Below, piece after piece: positions 46,786 through 55,133 of a stretch of 62,280 nt of DNA; positions within the stretch are counted from its first letter, which is position 1, and each line of letters starts with the position of its first letter. Origin of the DNA: Gammaproteobacteria bacterium. Its GTDB lineage: Bacteria > Pseudomonadota > Gammaproteobacteria > Pseudomonadales > Pseudohongiellaceae. Location of the stretch: assembly GCA_029245905.1 (NCBI GenBank), contig JAQWOJ010000073.1:1-62280 (forward strand), given 5' to 3'. Below the pieces are notes generated by a model, which was given only the letters and a program-made list of their open reading frames with translations, did not search any database and was not told the origin of the DNA. The translations under genes and the position numbers were made by a program.

Positions 46786-48501
46786 TCACGTTTTACTAGG
46801 AAGTTTTGTAACATTAGAGTTTTTTCCGCTGATCGCTTTTAGTACATCGTCGCGAGGGCCAGACTTATCGATGACGCCATTCTTCATTACGATCAAATGA
46901 TCGACCAAAGACAGGATAGATGTCCGATGGGTAATTACTATAATTGTGCAACCTGACCCTTGCATTTCCCGTAAAGCCGCAAGTAAGTAATTTTCGCCTT
47001 GGTCATCAAGATTCGAATTAGGCTCGTCCAGGATTATTACTTTGGGCCCGCCGTATATTGCTCTTGCAAGCCCGACTCTTTGTCTTTGCCCGGCTGATAA
47101 TGCGCCGGCGGTAGAATTGATTAAGGTGTCATATCCCTCCGGCAAGCCCAGAATCATGTTATGTATACCCGCAGTTTTTGCGGCTTCAATGATTTTGTCA
47201 GAATCAATTTTTGAAAATCTGCAAATATTTTCAGCGATGCTTCCGCTGAACAACTCTATGTCCTGGGGGAGATATCCGAGATAAGGCCCGAGGTCATTTC
47301 TATCCCATTTGTTTATGTCAGCGCCATCAAGCCTTACGATTCCTCTAGCCGCTGGCCATACGCCAAGGATCGCTCTCGCTAGGCTAGTCTTGCCCGCCGC
47401 ACTAGGGCCGATTATCCCCACAGCTCCCCCAGCGTTTAATGCAAAAGTAACACCTTTAACGCTCGGAGCATCAGATCCGGGTGGAACTACAACTAGGTCA
47501 TTGATTACCAGTCTTCCCTCGGGAGCCGGTAATTTGAGGCGATCGAGGTCCTCTGGATAGGCGCGCAACACCCCATCGAGTCTCTCATATTGTCCTTTAG
47601 CATCTATAAAGCTTTTCCAACTGCCCACCATCATATCTATTGGAGCTAAAGCCCGTCCTAACAAAAGCGAGCCGGCAATCATCATCCCCGGAGATATTTG
47701 CCCGTTCACAGCTAGGTATGCTCCTAAGCCTAGTAGGGCTGATTGCGATAATTGCCTGAACGATTTGCTTAAAGCCGCTAAACGGCCAGCAGCGATACTA
47801 GCGTGTGCTTGTTCGCTGGAGGCTTTATCGAAAAGCAATTCATCTCTATCCTGAATGTTTGCCGACATGCCCATCCCGTGAATGACCTCGGTATTTCTTA
47901 AGTTGCTGCCAAAAGACGCTTGGGCAGTACGGGAAAAAGAGTTAGCGTTGGCCATTCTTTCGCTGGTTGATTTCTGTGTTACCACTGCCAATAGAACCAT
48001 AATTATGGCCGCAATTATTGCTGAGATTCCAAATGCTGGATGGAAAACGAACATGACCCCTATATAGATGGGAACCCAAGGCGCATCCATCAGCGCAATC
48101 ACCCCGTTGCCGGTGACGAACTGCCGCAGATTTATTAGGTCACTCATTGCTTGGCTGGCCTGATTATAATTACCCGTGTAAAGCGCATGCCTAAAAGCTG
48201 ATTTTGAAACCTTTACACGCAGATCTTTCTCGGTTCTAACATTTGCCGCAACTAATAATTTGGTTCTGGCCCAGTCAAAACCGCCCGAGGAGCTCAAAAG
48301 TAAAAGAAGTAACACGCTCAGCATGGTGAGAGTTTCCATGCTTCCGCTTGAGACCACTCGGTCATAGACAAGCAGCATGTAGAGAATAGGGCTTATCATC
48401 AAAAGGTTCAGTGCGGCGCTGAACAAAGTGCCGTATAAAAAATAAGCCCTGACAGATTTGAATGCCTTGATGAGCGTCTTATCGTTACTGATATTCTTCA
48501 T
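46786..48501 (-). CDS. Type I secretion ABC exporter (PrtD/RsaD type)
   Basis: Exporter of the RTX substrate. In 571 aa it has six membrane segments (about residues 1-310) and one nucleotide-binding domain. Walker A is GPSAAGKTSLARA near residue 360, the signature is GALSAGQRQRVGLARA and Walker B is VIILDEPNSNLD. No C39 peptidase or C39-like domain is present, so it belongs to the PrtD/AprD/RsaD group that exports proteases and S-layer proteins without processing. The signature reads LSAGQ rather than LSGGQ, which is common in this group. First gene of the operon. Confidence 0.95.
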   Translation of the reverse strand: MKNISNDKTLIKAFKSVRAYFLYGTLFSAALNLLMISPILYMLLVYDRVVSSGSMETLTMLSVLLLLLLSSSGGFDWARTKLLVAANVRTEKDLRVKVSKSAFRHALYTGNYNQASQAMSDLINLRQFVTGNGVIALMDAPWVPIYIGVMFVFHPAFGISAIIAAIIMVLLAVVTQKSTSERMANANSFSRTAQASFGSNLRNTEVIHGMGMSANIQDRDELLFDKASSEQAHASIAAGRLAALSKSFRQLSQSALLGLGAYLAVNGQISPGMMIAGSLLLGRALAPIDMMVGSWKSFIDAKGQYERLDGVLRAYPEDLDRLKLPAPEGRLVINDLVVVPPGSDAPSVKGVTFALNAGGAVGIIGPSAAGKTSLARAILGVWPAARGIVRLDGADINKWDRNDLGPYLGYLPQDIELFSGSIAENICRFSKIDSDKIIEAAKTAGIHNMILGLPEGYDTLINSTAGALSAGQRQRVGLARAIYGGPKVIILDEPNSNLDDQGENYLLAALREMQGSGCTIIVITHRTSILSLVDHLIVMKNGVIDKSGPRDDVLKAISGKNSNVTKLPSKT

Positions 48502-48776
48502 TATTTTTACTTTGAGTAGTTCAAAAAATCAGGAGAAAGGTGCTGCCGTGAATCTCTAAATTGAGGCGTCTTTTTTATTTTCAAGTTTCCAAGCGTTACA
48601 ACCATTTTTTGTATCGAGCACAGATTCTTGTTGTAGCCCTCAGGCCAGTCAAAAAGTCGAACTCAATCCAATATCTTATATAGAAGCTCATATCGGCTAG
48701 AACCACAATTTCCAAACCCTTTGGGTGGCTACTCTGATCGAAGAGTTGACTCTCTTCAGAAGCGAATAATATCGTT

Positions 48777-49475
48777 TTAAAGGTCGAGCAACCCCTCTGC
48801 TATTTCTTTTAATAATACAGGATCGTTAATGAGCAGCCTATTTGGCCCCTCTCTAGAAACAATTTGCTTTTTTTGGAGCCGCTGAAAGACCCTCGTTATT
48901 GTTTCCCTGCTTAGGTTCAACATGATTGCAATTTCCATATGAGTTGGAAGATTATTTATCTCTGGCGATTTAGAGCCTTTCGCGTGGACGCTCAAAAGCC
49001 AAAGTTGGCTGCAAACTCGTTGTGAAACTTTAGGCAGGCTGAGCAGAGACCTCTGCAGGTTCATTTGTCTGATTCTCGTCGCGAGTTTATTGCCAAGCTG
49101 CAGCATTACTAAAGGATTACGCTGAGCTACATCCCTAATGATGTCTGCCGAGAACATGACCACGACTGCTGCATTAAGTGAGATGACGTGCTCAGGTTGT
49201 TTGCCGGAGTCAAATACGCAGAGTTCACCACAGTAGTCCCCAGGTTCCACGAAATACAAGCCAACTTCTTTTCCGTCTATCGTAAAGTCGATGCCTTGGA
49301 GTCTCCCCTCAAATAGCATGCATACCTTGTTTTCAATAACACCCGCTTTTAATACCACCGCCCTTCTCTCAAAGCGATTGACGACCGATTGGGAACAAAG
49401 AAGCTCAAAATCCGAATTTGAGAGTTCTTTAAAAAGATCAAAAGTTTTCAGTAAGTCTGGAGTTGCTTGCATCAA
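48777..49475 (-). CDS. CRP/FNR-family transcription regulator
   Basis: A 232-aa regulator with a cyclic-nucleotide-binding fold (about residues 15-125), a dimerisation helix and a winged helix (about 165-232). The recognition helix LSRETITRVFQRL has Arg190, Glu191 and Arg195 where E. coli CRP has its three DNA-contact residues, predicting TGTGA half-sites. In the ligand pocket Glu84 (GEL motif) is kept. The phosphate-binding Arg-Ser pair and the Thr-Ser pair of the long helix seem absent (Met138-Asn139 at the latter). FNR cysteines are lacking. It is divergent from the fecR-like gene, with a matching operator between them. Confidence 0.92.
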   Translation of the reverse strand: MMQATPDLLKTFDLFKELSNSDFELLCSQSVVNRFERRAVVLKAGVIENKVCMLFEGRLQGIDFTIDGKEVGLYFVEPGDYCGELCVFDSGKQPEHVISLNAAVVVMFSADIIRDVAQRNPLVMLQLGNKLATRIRQMNLQRSLLSLPKVSQRVCSQLWLLSVHAKGSKSPEINNLPTHMEIAIMLNLSRETITRVFQRLQKKQIVSREGPNRLLINDPVLLKEIAEGLLDL

Positions 49476-49576
49476 AAATATCGGCCCAGCTTTTGTTGAG
49501 GCATGGTTAATCTAGAAGAGATACCGGAACAGTATAACTATCTGACCACCCTAGGTAAAAATGTCTATCAGACTTA

Positions 49577-49626
49577 TGTGACTGGAATCACTTGCTAGCA
49601 ATCTCAATTAGTTTATTGTTACGTTG
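49577..49626 (+). promoter_or_regulatory. CRP-type site and class II-like promoter before the fecR-like gene
   Basis: TGTGACTGGAATCACT (49577-49592) fits TGTGA-N6-TCACA with one mismatch. A -10-like TATTGT lies at 49614-49619, with its centre 32 bp from the site centre. That places the site at -41.5 from a start at about 49626, the class II CRP geometry. There is no -35 element, as expected for an activated promoter. It also lies about 100 bp upstream of the divergent regulator gene. Confidence 0.72.
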
Positions 49627-49731
49627 TGAAATTGCTAGAGGTCAAATTTCAAGGGCTGATGTTTTCTGAAAATGATGGTCAATTAATTGGCCCAAATTAC
49701 TATTAAATAATTGATTTATATAGACTTAGAG

Positions 49732-51195
49732 ATGAATACAAGAAATTTAGGTCAAAAGCTTCCGACAAGGAAAGCGATCAAAGTATTGCTCCTGGTTCTC
49801 ATGTTGGCTGTGTCCTACGCGGGATCAGCACAGAATATTCAGGACAATGAGTCAAATGTCGGGATTGTTGGAGAGGTTAGTCTAGTTATCGGTAAAGCAT
49901 TTCTGGAATCTGTGAATAAGCAGCAAGCCAGAATTAGGATTGGCGACTTTATTAGAGAGGGCGAGACAGTTCGAACTGAGTCGACAGGACACGTGCACCT
50001 GAGGTTTATCGATAAGGCCGTGCTCAGTGTCAGACCAAGCAGCGAATTACAAGTCTTGGCCTATCGCTTTGACGAGGCGAACCCACGGAATTCTTTAGTT
50101 AAATTGAACTTAATTGAAGGTACTGCAAGGGCCGTGTCTGGAGAGGCAGCTAAGATTGCGAAGGAGCGATTTAGGCTTAACACCCCCATCGCCGCGATTG
50201 GCGTAAGGGGCACGGATTTTGTGGTCTCGACCACATCGAATTCTCTTAAAGCTCTAGTAAATGATGGAGCCATTGTTGTTGCCCCCTTTTCGACTCAATG
50301 TCTGCAGGCGGGCACCGGCCCTTGCAGCTTTAATAGTGTTGAGCTGGGTGGAGGGGCTATGCAGGTCCTTGAGTTTGATTCAGAAATGGCGGCACCAAGG
50401 CTGGTGCCCATTCTTGCTGCTGGGCAAGATGCGGCGCAATTCGAAGGGTTAGTCGGCTCTCTGTCCGCCGCTAGGCAATCCTCTGATGGTGATGTCGCTG
50501 ATTTGATGGATGTCTCTGCTGAAGATGAAGCTGCCTCCTTTAGTGGTAGTGGCGGAATAACTGTTGCTGGAATAACCGATAGGGACGTCGTCACTGAGAG
50601 CATTACCTCAGTTAATGTTGGAGACAGTGCAAAAAATCAAGCACCATATGGTACTGGTTACACGCCGCAGTTGAAATATTCTCCAGCGCAGCTAAGACAG
50701 AGGCAGTTGGTTTGGGGTAGATTTGCTGATGGTGAAGGAAATTTAGAAAGGTTAACTTTGCCGCTTTCAGAGGCATCCGAGGGAAGGAAAGTATCGGTAG
50801 GGGCCAACTTTGAGTATTTTTTGTTCAGGCCTGAGCAAGGCGAGGCTCAAGTTAACCCCGGCCTCGGTGAAATTGGATTTTCTTTAGCAAGCGCTCAAGC
50901 ATATTTTAAATCCGGTCACAAAGTGTCTCCTGTCGTCGTTTCGAAAGGTGATTTAATTATGGATTTTGGTAGCAACACTTTCGAGACCTCACTAGATTTG
51001 TATCATATGCAGCTCGGGGATGCTCGATTCGCGGCAAGCGGTAATATATATAGCGGTGGGTATTTCCATCTGAGAAATGATCAATCGAGTATTGTTGGGG
51101 CTGTTAGTCTGGACGGAAAAGAATCTGGATATTCCTTTGACTTTTTAAACTGGGAAGGCGTGGTACAGGGCATCACCCTTTGGGATGCGAACTAG
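49732..51195 (+). CDS. FecR-domain exported protein
   Basis: A 487-aa protein with a signal peptide (about residues 10-35, ending AGSAQ). A FecR domain follows (about 60-190), shown by RIGDFIREGETVRTESTG, a LSVRPSSELQV segment and LNTPIAAIGVRGTDFVV. The middle (about 230-330) is low-complexity. The C-terminal 130 residues alternate Gly and aromatics and end in a VQGITLW-type strand, suggesting a small beta-barrel like the lobes of transferrin-binding proteins; this is inference. It is probably periplasmic or surface-exposed, not a sigma-factor partner, because no ECF sigma gene is near. The start is ATG 49732, with an in-frame TTG at 49711. It overlaps or abuts the cyclase gene. Confidence 0.85.
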   Translation: MNTRNLGQKLPTRKAIKVLLLVLMLAVSYAGSAQNIQDNESNVGIVGEVSLVIGKAFLESVNKQQARIRIGDFIREGETVRTESTGHVHLRFIDKAVLSVRPSSELQVLAYRFDEANPRNSLVKLNLIEGTARAVSGEAAKIAKERFRLNTPIAAIGVRGTDFVVSTTSNSLKALVNDGAIVVAPFSTQCLQAGTGPCSFNSVELGGGAMQVLEFDSEMAAPRLVPILAAGQDAAQFEGLVGSLSAARQSSDGDVADLMDVSAEDEAASFSGSGGITVAGITDRDVVTESITSVNVGDSAKNQAPYGTGYTPQLKYSPAQLRQRQLVWGRFADGEGNLERLTLPLSEASEGRKVSVGANFEYFLFRPEQGEAQVNPGLGEIGFSLASAQAYFKSGHKVSPVVVSKGDLIMDFGSNTFETSLDLYHMQLGDARFAASGNIYSGGYFHLRNDQSSIVGAVSLDGKESGYSFDFLNWEGVVQGITLWDAN

Positions 51196-51211
51196 GGTTT
51201 ATAAGGAATTT

Positions 51212-53218
51212 ATGCATCCCACAGACTCTAAAGGAACCCCCTTGCTTTTTCGACTCATGGGAGAGAGAGTTTTATGGAACTCCATAACAACACTGGCGGG
51301 CGCTGCTTTGGTCAGCGCGCTGCTTTTTTTTTCCTTTGAAAGTTCGTTTATTTCTCTAGAGGATCAAGCTGGGTCGCTTCCTTGGTTGTTGGCGTCTGAT
51401 TCAACTCCCGAAGAGAGGATAGCGATAGTCGCGATTGATGAGAGGAGTATCGCGGACATCGGTCCGTGGCCGTGGCCCCGTCAGGTGATGGCCAGATTGG
51501 TTGACAGTATAAACGAGGCGGGTGCGCAGCTTCAAATACACGATATCCTTTATCCTGCAGGCGGTAGACCCAATGATGACCTGCTTCTCGCCGCTCTGGC
51601 TCGAGACGGAAAATCGATCATTGCTCAACTACCAGTTTTAGAGTCGCAAAAAGGAACTCTTCGAAGTGGAGTTCTAACAAATCCGGTAACTGGCCTCTCT
51701 TGTTCCGCCTCAGACGAAGGATTAAAACTTCCTGTAGCGACTGACTTTATTGGTTCCTCAGATGTTTTTGTGCCGGTTCCAAAGGGGCACATTGCCCCGA
51801 TAATCGATGCTGATGGTGCCGTTCGTAAGGTGCCAGCTCTGGTTTGCGTTGATGGGGAGGTGTTTCCCGCGTTGGCCCTAGCTCCATTTTTTCAGCTAAT
51901 CAACTCTGAGGAATGGGGAGCTGAGACAGTTGCTGGCTCTGGGGTCTTTAGTCCAGAGCACTTAATTACATTTAAGTCATACCCTGGCCTCGAGGTGCCC
52001 TTAGATGGGGACGGGAATATGCGAATATCTTTCCTTAAGTCGCCTTCGTCTTTTAGCAAAATCTCCGCTATTGACCTGTTAAACGGCAATTTTGACCCTG
52101 GGCAATTGGATAACGTTATAGTTTTGGTCGGCGCGACCGCCTTTGGGTTGGATGACATTGTTCCGACGCCGTACAGTGGCTCCTCTCCCGGAGTGGAACT
52201 GCAAGCGAGAATGCTCTCTAGTATTCTGGATGATCAGGTGCCCTTTATTCCTTCGGGAAGCGTATTGTTAACGGTTCTTTTTTCTGTAGCTTTGGCCTTA
52301 GTTTGTCTTCATATGGCAACGCGCCGGGGTCGTTATGCATCGATTGGTCTTTCGGTAATGACAGTTTCTGTGCCTTTTTTGGCCATCAGTTTGCACGGAA
52401 TAATGTTGGTTATTTATGGTCTCTGGATTGGCTGGGTGGTTCCCGCACTTTTCGGGTCTCTGGCTAGCGCGCTTTTATTAATTGTTGAGCATGCGAGAGT
52501 TAGGCTTGAGCGTGCTAGAGTTGTTCAAAATTTAACCAGTTATTTACCAATTGAAACCGCAAAAAAAGTAGCCTTTGAGTCCCCTTCTTCTTTAATTCAG
52601 GCTGAGCGTTGTAATGTGACCCTTCTCAGTGCGGACCTCCGCAATTTCTCTGCTTTGGGAGAGAGAAGGCCGCCGGAAGAGTCTGCATCTGTCCTTCATT
52701 ATTTTTTCACTAAGGTCAGTGAAATAGCGGAGCGTCACGGTGGAAGAGTTCATGAGTATAAGGGAGACAACGTCCTAGTGATTTGGAATGGGGATGGTGT
52801 GGCTCCGGCTATAAACGCACTGAACGCTTCTTTAGAAATCGAAAAAGAGATCAATCTAAACTTGCTCGAGGACAGTGGGGTTGAGGGATTGGAGCCTTTG
52901 GCGGTTGGAATAGGGATTGAGCAGGGGCCAGTTTTGCTTGGCTCAATAGGGCCGGCTCACCGAAGGGCTCATACACTCTGCGGGGAGACAGTTTCGGTTA
53001 CCCTCCGTATCCAGGAATTGACTGCAGATTTGTCTTATCCAATTTTAATCGGCGAGGTTGCATCTAGATACCTTCAAGATGTCTCATTGAAATCGTTGGG
53101 CCACTACATGCTGCCTGGGCTCATAACTGCCCATGTGCTTTCTACGCCCTCCGCATATGAGGAGGAAAGACATGATAAGAAAGCTGAACTTACGCTCTTG
53201 AAGGGCGGGCTCAGATAG
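51212..53218 (+). CDS. CHASE2-domain class III nucleotide cyclase
   Basis: A membrane sensor of 668 aa. One N-terminal membrane segment (about residues 22-45) is followed by an extracytoplasmic CHASE2 domain (about 50-345, with IAIVAIDERSIADIGPWPWPR). Three membrane segments (about 350-432) and a cytoplasmic class III cyclase domain (about 465-630) come next. Both metal Asp residues are present (SADLRNFSA near 473; KGDNVLVIW near 517). The usual Lys for adenine recognition seems to be Glu (GGRVHEYKGD), and the transition-state Asn seems to be Ser (GETVSVTLR), while the Arg is kept. The enzyme may be guanylate-specific, weak or altered. The start is ATG 51212 with AAGGA just before; ATG 51185 overlaps the fecR-like gene. 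Confidence 0.9.
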   Translation: MHPTDSKGTPLLFRLMGERVLWNSITTLAGAALVSALLFFSFESSFISLEDQAGSLPWLLASDSTPEERIAIVAIDERSIADIGPWPWPRQVMARLVDSINEAGAQLQIHDILYPAGGRPNDDLLLAALARDGKSIIAQLPVLESQKGTLRSGVLTNPVTGLSCSASDEGLKLPVATDFIGSSDVFVPVPKGHIAPIIDADGAVRKVPALVCVDGEVFPALALAPFFQLINSEEWGAETVAGSGVFSPEHLITFKSYPGLEVPLDGDGNMRISFLKSPSSFSKISAIDLLNGNFDPGQLDNVIVLVGATAFGLDDIVPTPYSGSSPGVELQARMLSSILDDQVPFIPSGSVLLTVLFSVALALVCLHMATRRGRYASIGLSVMTVSVPFLAISLHGIMLVIYGLWIGWVVPALFGSLASALLLIVEHARVRLERARVVQNLTSYLPIETAKKVAFESPSSLIQAERCNVTLLSADLRNFSALGERRPPEESASVLHYFFTKVSEIAERHGGRVHEYKGDNVLVIWNGDGVAPAINALNASLEIEKEINLNLLEDSGVEGLEPLAVGIGIEQGPVLLGSIGPAHRRAHTLCGETVSVTLRIQELTADLSYPILIGEVASRYLQDVSLKSLGHYMLPGLITAHVLSTPSAYEEERHDKKAELTLLKGGLR

Positions 53219-53325
53219 ATATTGATTGCGGAATAACTTTTTAAAATCTATGCGATAATTGGAGCCATAGTGCTGCTTGGTGAGCACATGCTGAGATTTT
53301 TATCGGATGCCGCCTAGGGTGTCAG

Positions 53326-54690
53326 TTGTTGTTATCTCTGTTTAAGGTGCGTTTCCCATTGAGCATAAAGAGAACAAGTTTTAAGTTGTTATTGGTTCTG
53401 ATTGGATCCGTAGCTTCGTCGTTGAGTATCGCTTGTCGCGATCTGGCGGAATTCTATGATGTTATTGATGCTGACCCGGGAGCTGTAATTCAGGGCCTAA
53501 GCACAACTCTTGAAGATTGTTATAATAATTCAGAATATTTTGCGATATTGGGGTCGGCGTATCTTCGACAAGGAGATCTGTTGCGCGCCCTCGAAAGCCT
53601 CGAACGGGCATTATTACTTGACCCACAAAATGGTGCTGCTGCGGTTGATTTTGCTGAAGTGCTGTACCGGCAAGGCCAGTCATTAAACGCGATTGAGATT
53701 AATTCCCAGCTCCTCTCTCGGGAAGATTTGCCCCAAGGCTTGCGGGAAGCTATTGGTTTGAGGCAAAGGCTATGGCAGAGGTCGGTAAAGCAAAAATCGT
53801 TCTCACTTGGTGCGTCTTCTGGATACGACAATAATCTGAACAGCGCCCCAATAGCTGATCAGCTCGCACTTACGCTCTCGGGCAACCCGGTGGTCTTAGA
53901 TGTCAGCTCTGAATTCTTGGCGGCGGGCGCTTCCTACGCACGATTAACTGCGAGCGGCGGGCTCTCGACGCAGGGTCAGAGTATAAATTCTCACCTTACG
54001 GGCAATTTTACGGGCCGGTTCAGTGAGAATTCAGACTATGAACTATTGCAGGCGTCAGCGCGTTACAGGTTTAGCGAGGCAAACGATGAGCCAAGGTGGA
54101 ACGCCACTTTTGGCGCGGACCATCTTAACTGGGGAGGGCACGCGGTTTTTAGCAGCACAACCTTGAGGGCGGCCCACCTACTGGGAGGTTACGGGTCGTG
54201 CAGGGCACATTCAAGGTTTGCTTTACAGTATCAGCTGTATCATGCGCAGGAGCTTCTCTCTGGTTATGAGTATTCCCTAGGCGCGAGCGGCGAATGCGGT
54301 CTTATGCTTGGCGGAGTAATGAACAGAATTGGCATTGAGACCAGCGCGCTCCGCAATGACGCCAAATACTCGGAAAGATTGGGGGCAGATAGACGCGGGT
54401 GGCAGGCTAATTTTTTTTGGCAGAGACCCATTGGAGCCGGGCAGATATTCGCTCAGTATCAGCACACTAAATTCCGTGATGAAGATGGCTATAGCTCCCT
54501 TTTTAAGAATGGGGCCAAGCGCAATGAGAGCCTGCACTCGGTGTATTTTCGCTATACCTTACCCTTAAAATCCCTCGGAACCAGCGCGCAGTTTGTCGGA
54601 ACTATGGCGTATCATAACCAGAATAGTAGTATTACTCTGTTCAGAACCCGCGGTACGTCCGCAGAAATTGGGGTTTTTTGGGGCTTTTGA
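53326..54690 (+). CDS. TPR protein with C-terminal outer-membrane beta-barrel
   Basis: A 454-aa protein. An N-terminal hydrophobic signal (about residues 18-38) is followed by a Cys and two or three TPR units (about 60-140). From about residue 160, starting with SLGASSGYDNNLNSAP, amphipathic beta-strands run to a terminal GVFWGF with C-terminal Phe, the Bam signature of outer-membrane barrels. This TPR-plus-barrel plan resembles Slam/DUF560-like proteins, but I cannot confirm the family. The start is TTG 53326, with AGGG 6 nt before it. It lies 107 bp after the cyclase gene and 443 bp before the RTX gene, suggesting a role in surface display. Confidence 0.78.
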   Translation: MLLSLFKVRFPLSIKRTSFKLLLVLIGSVASSLSIACRDLAEFYDVIDADPGAVIQGLSTTLEDCYNNSEYFAILGSAYLRQGDLLRALESLERALLLDPQNGAAAVDFAEVLYRQGQSLNAIEINSQLLSREDLPQGLREAIGLRQRLWQRSVKQKSFSLGASSGYDNNLNSAPIADQLALTLSGNPVVLDVSSEFLAAGASYARLTASGGLSTQGQSINSHLTGNFTGRFSENSDYELLQASARYRFSEANDEPRWNATFGADHLNWGGHAVFSSTTLRAAHLLGGYGSCRAHSRFALQYQLYHAQELLSGYEYSLGASGECGLMLGGVMNRIGIETSALRNDAKYSERLGADRRGWQANFFWQRPIGAGQIFAQYQHTKFRDEDGYSSLFKNGAKRNESLHSVYFRYTLPLKSLGTSAQFVGTMAYHNQNSSITLFRTRGTSAEIGVFWGF

Positions 54691-54929
54691 ATGGCCGTAG
54701 ATCGCCATAGGCGGAAATTAACAATACCATATAAATCAGTTATTTAAGAGATTTTCATGCATAATTTTCTCAAAAAAATCACGTAATACTATTAAGAAAG
54801 ATAAAATTAGGTCGATAGAAGCGTGCGTTAGAGATAGATATTGTTGTACTATAGGGGTTCGATAAAAAGACCTAGGCTGGAAATATTGGCTGGGCCTTCT
54901 TCTCGGCGGTGCGATCTTCCTCAGATGTG

Positions 54930-54979
54930 TGTGACTGCGGTCACATAGATCTGAGGATGTTCCATTTATTATTACAGGG
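54930..54979 (+). promoter_or_regulatory. Consensus CRP-type site and class II-like promoter of the RTX gene
   Basis: TGTGACTGCGGTCACA (54930-54945) is an exact TGTGA-N6-TCACA. The symmetry extends outward: TCAGAT at 54921 pairs with ATCTGA ending at 54954, and 14 of 17 base pairs about the centre are complementary. A -10-like TATTAT lies at 54967-54972, its centre 32 bp from the site centre. The site is therefore at -41.5 from a predicted start at about 54979. Confidence 0.8.
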
Positions 54980-54994
54980 CCTATAGACTAGGCC
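54978..54994 (+). other. Hairpin at the predicted 5' end of the RTX mRNA
   Basis: GGCCTA (54978-54983) pairs with TAGGCC (54989-54994) around a 5-nt loop. The stem begins at the predicted transcription start. A 5'-terminal stem of this kind protects some abundant envelope-protein mRNAs, such as ompA, from decay. The role here is inferred. Confidence 0.6.
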
Positions 54995-55133
54995 GACTAT
55001 TTTTAAGCGGGTGCCTCGAACTCCAGGTACACATAGCTGCCGACAAACAAGCTATAACAAATTAATTTGATCGATTACATTTTTTAAACTTTTATTCGAA
55101 TATAAGAAACAGGTTAGACCTCAAGGAGATAAA

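Larger units (their letters stand above)
54691..55133 (+). promoter_or_regulatory. Regulatory region upstream of the RTX/S-layer-like gene
   Basis: This 443-bp stretch has no credible gene. The first 230 bp are AT-rich without recognisable signals. After that come a CRP-type palindrome, a -10-like hexamer, a leader hairpin, a leader of about 155 nt and a strong ribosome site, AAGGAG (55123-55128) 5 nt before the ATG. The layout suggests a strongly expressed, regulated gene. Confidence 0.8.

Noticed and set aside
48740..48757. Hairpin GAAGAG/CTCTTC downstream of the CRP-like gene
   Set aside because: It is placed where a terminator could be, but the stem has six pairs and no T-run follows on either strand, so I do not call it a terminator.
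54691..54920. Small gene between the barrel protein and the RTX gene
   Set aside because: Only very short frames without ribosome sites were found in this AT-rich stretch.
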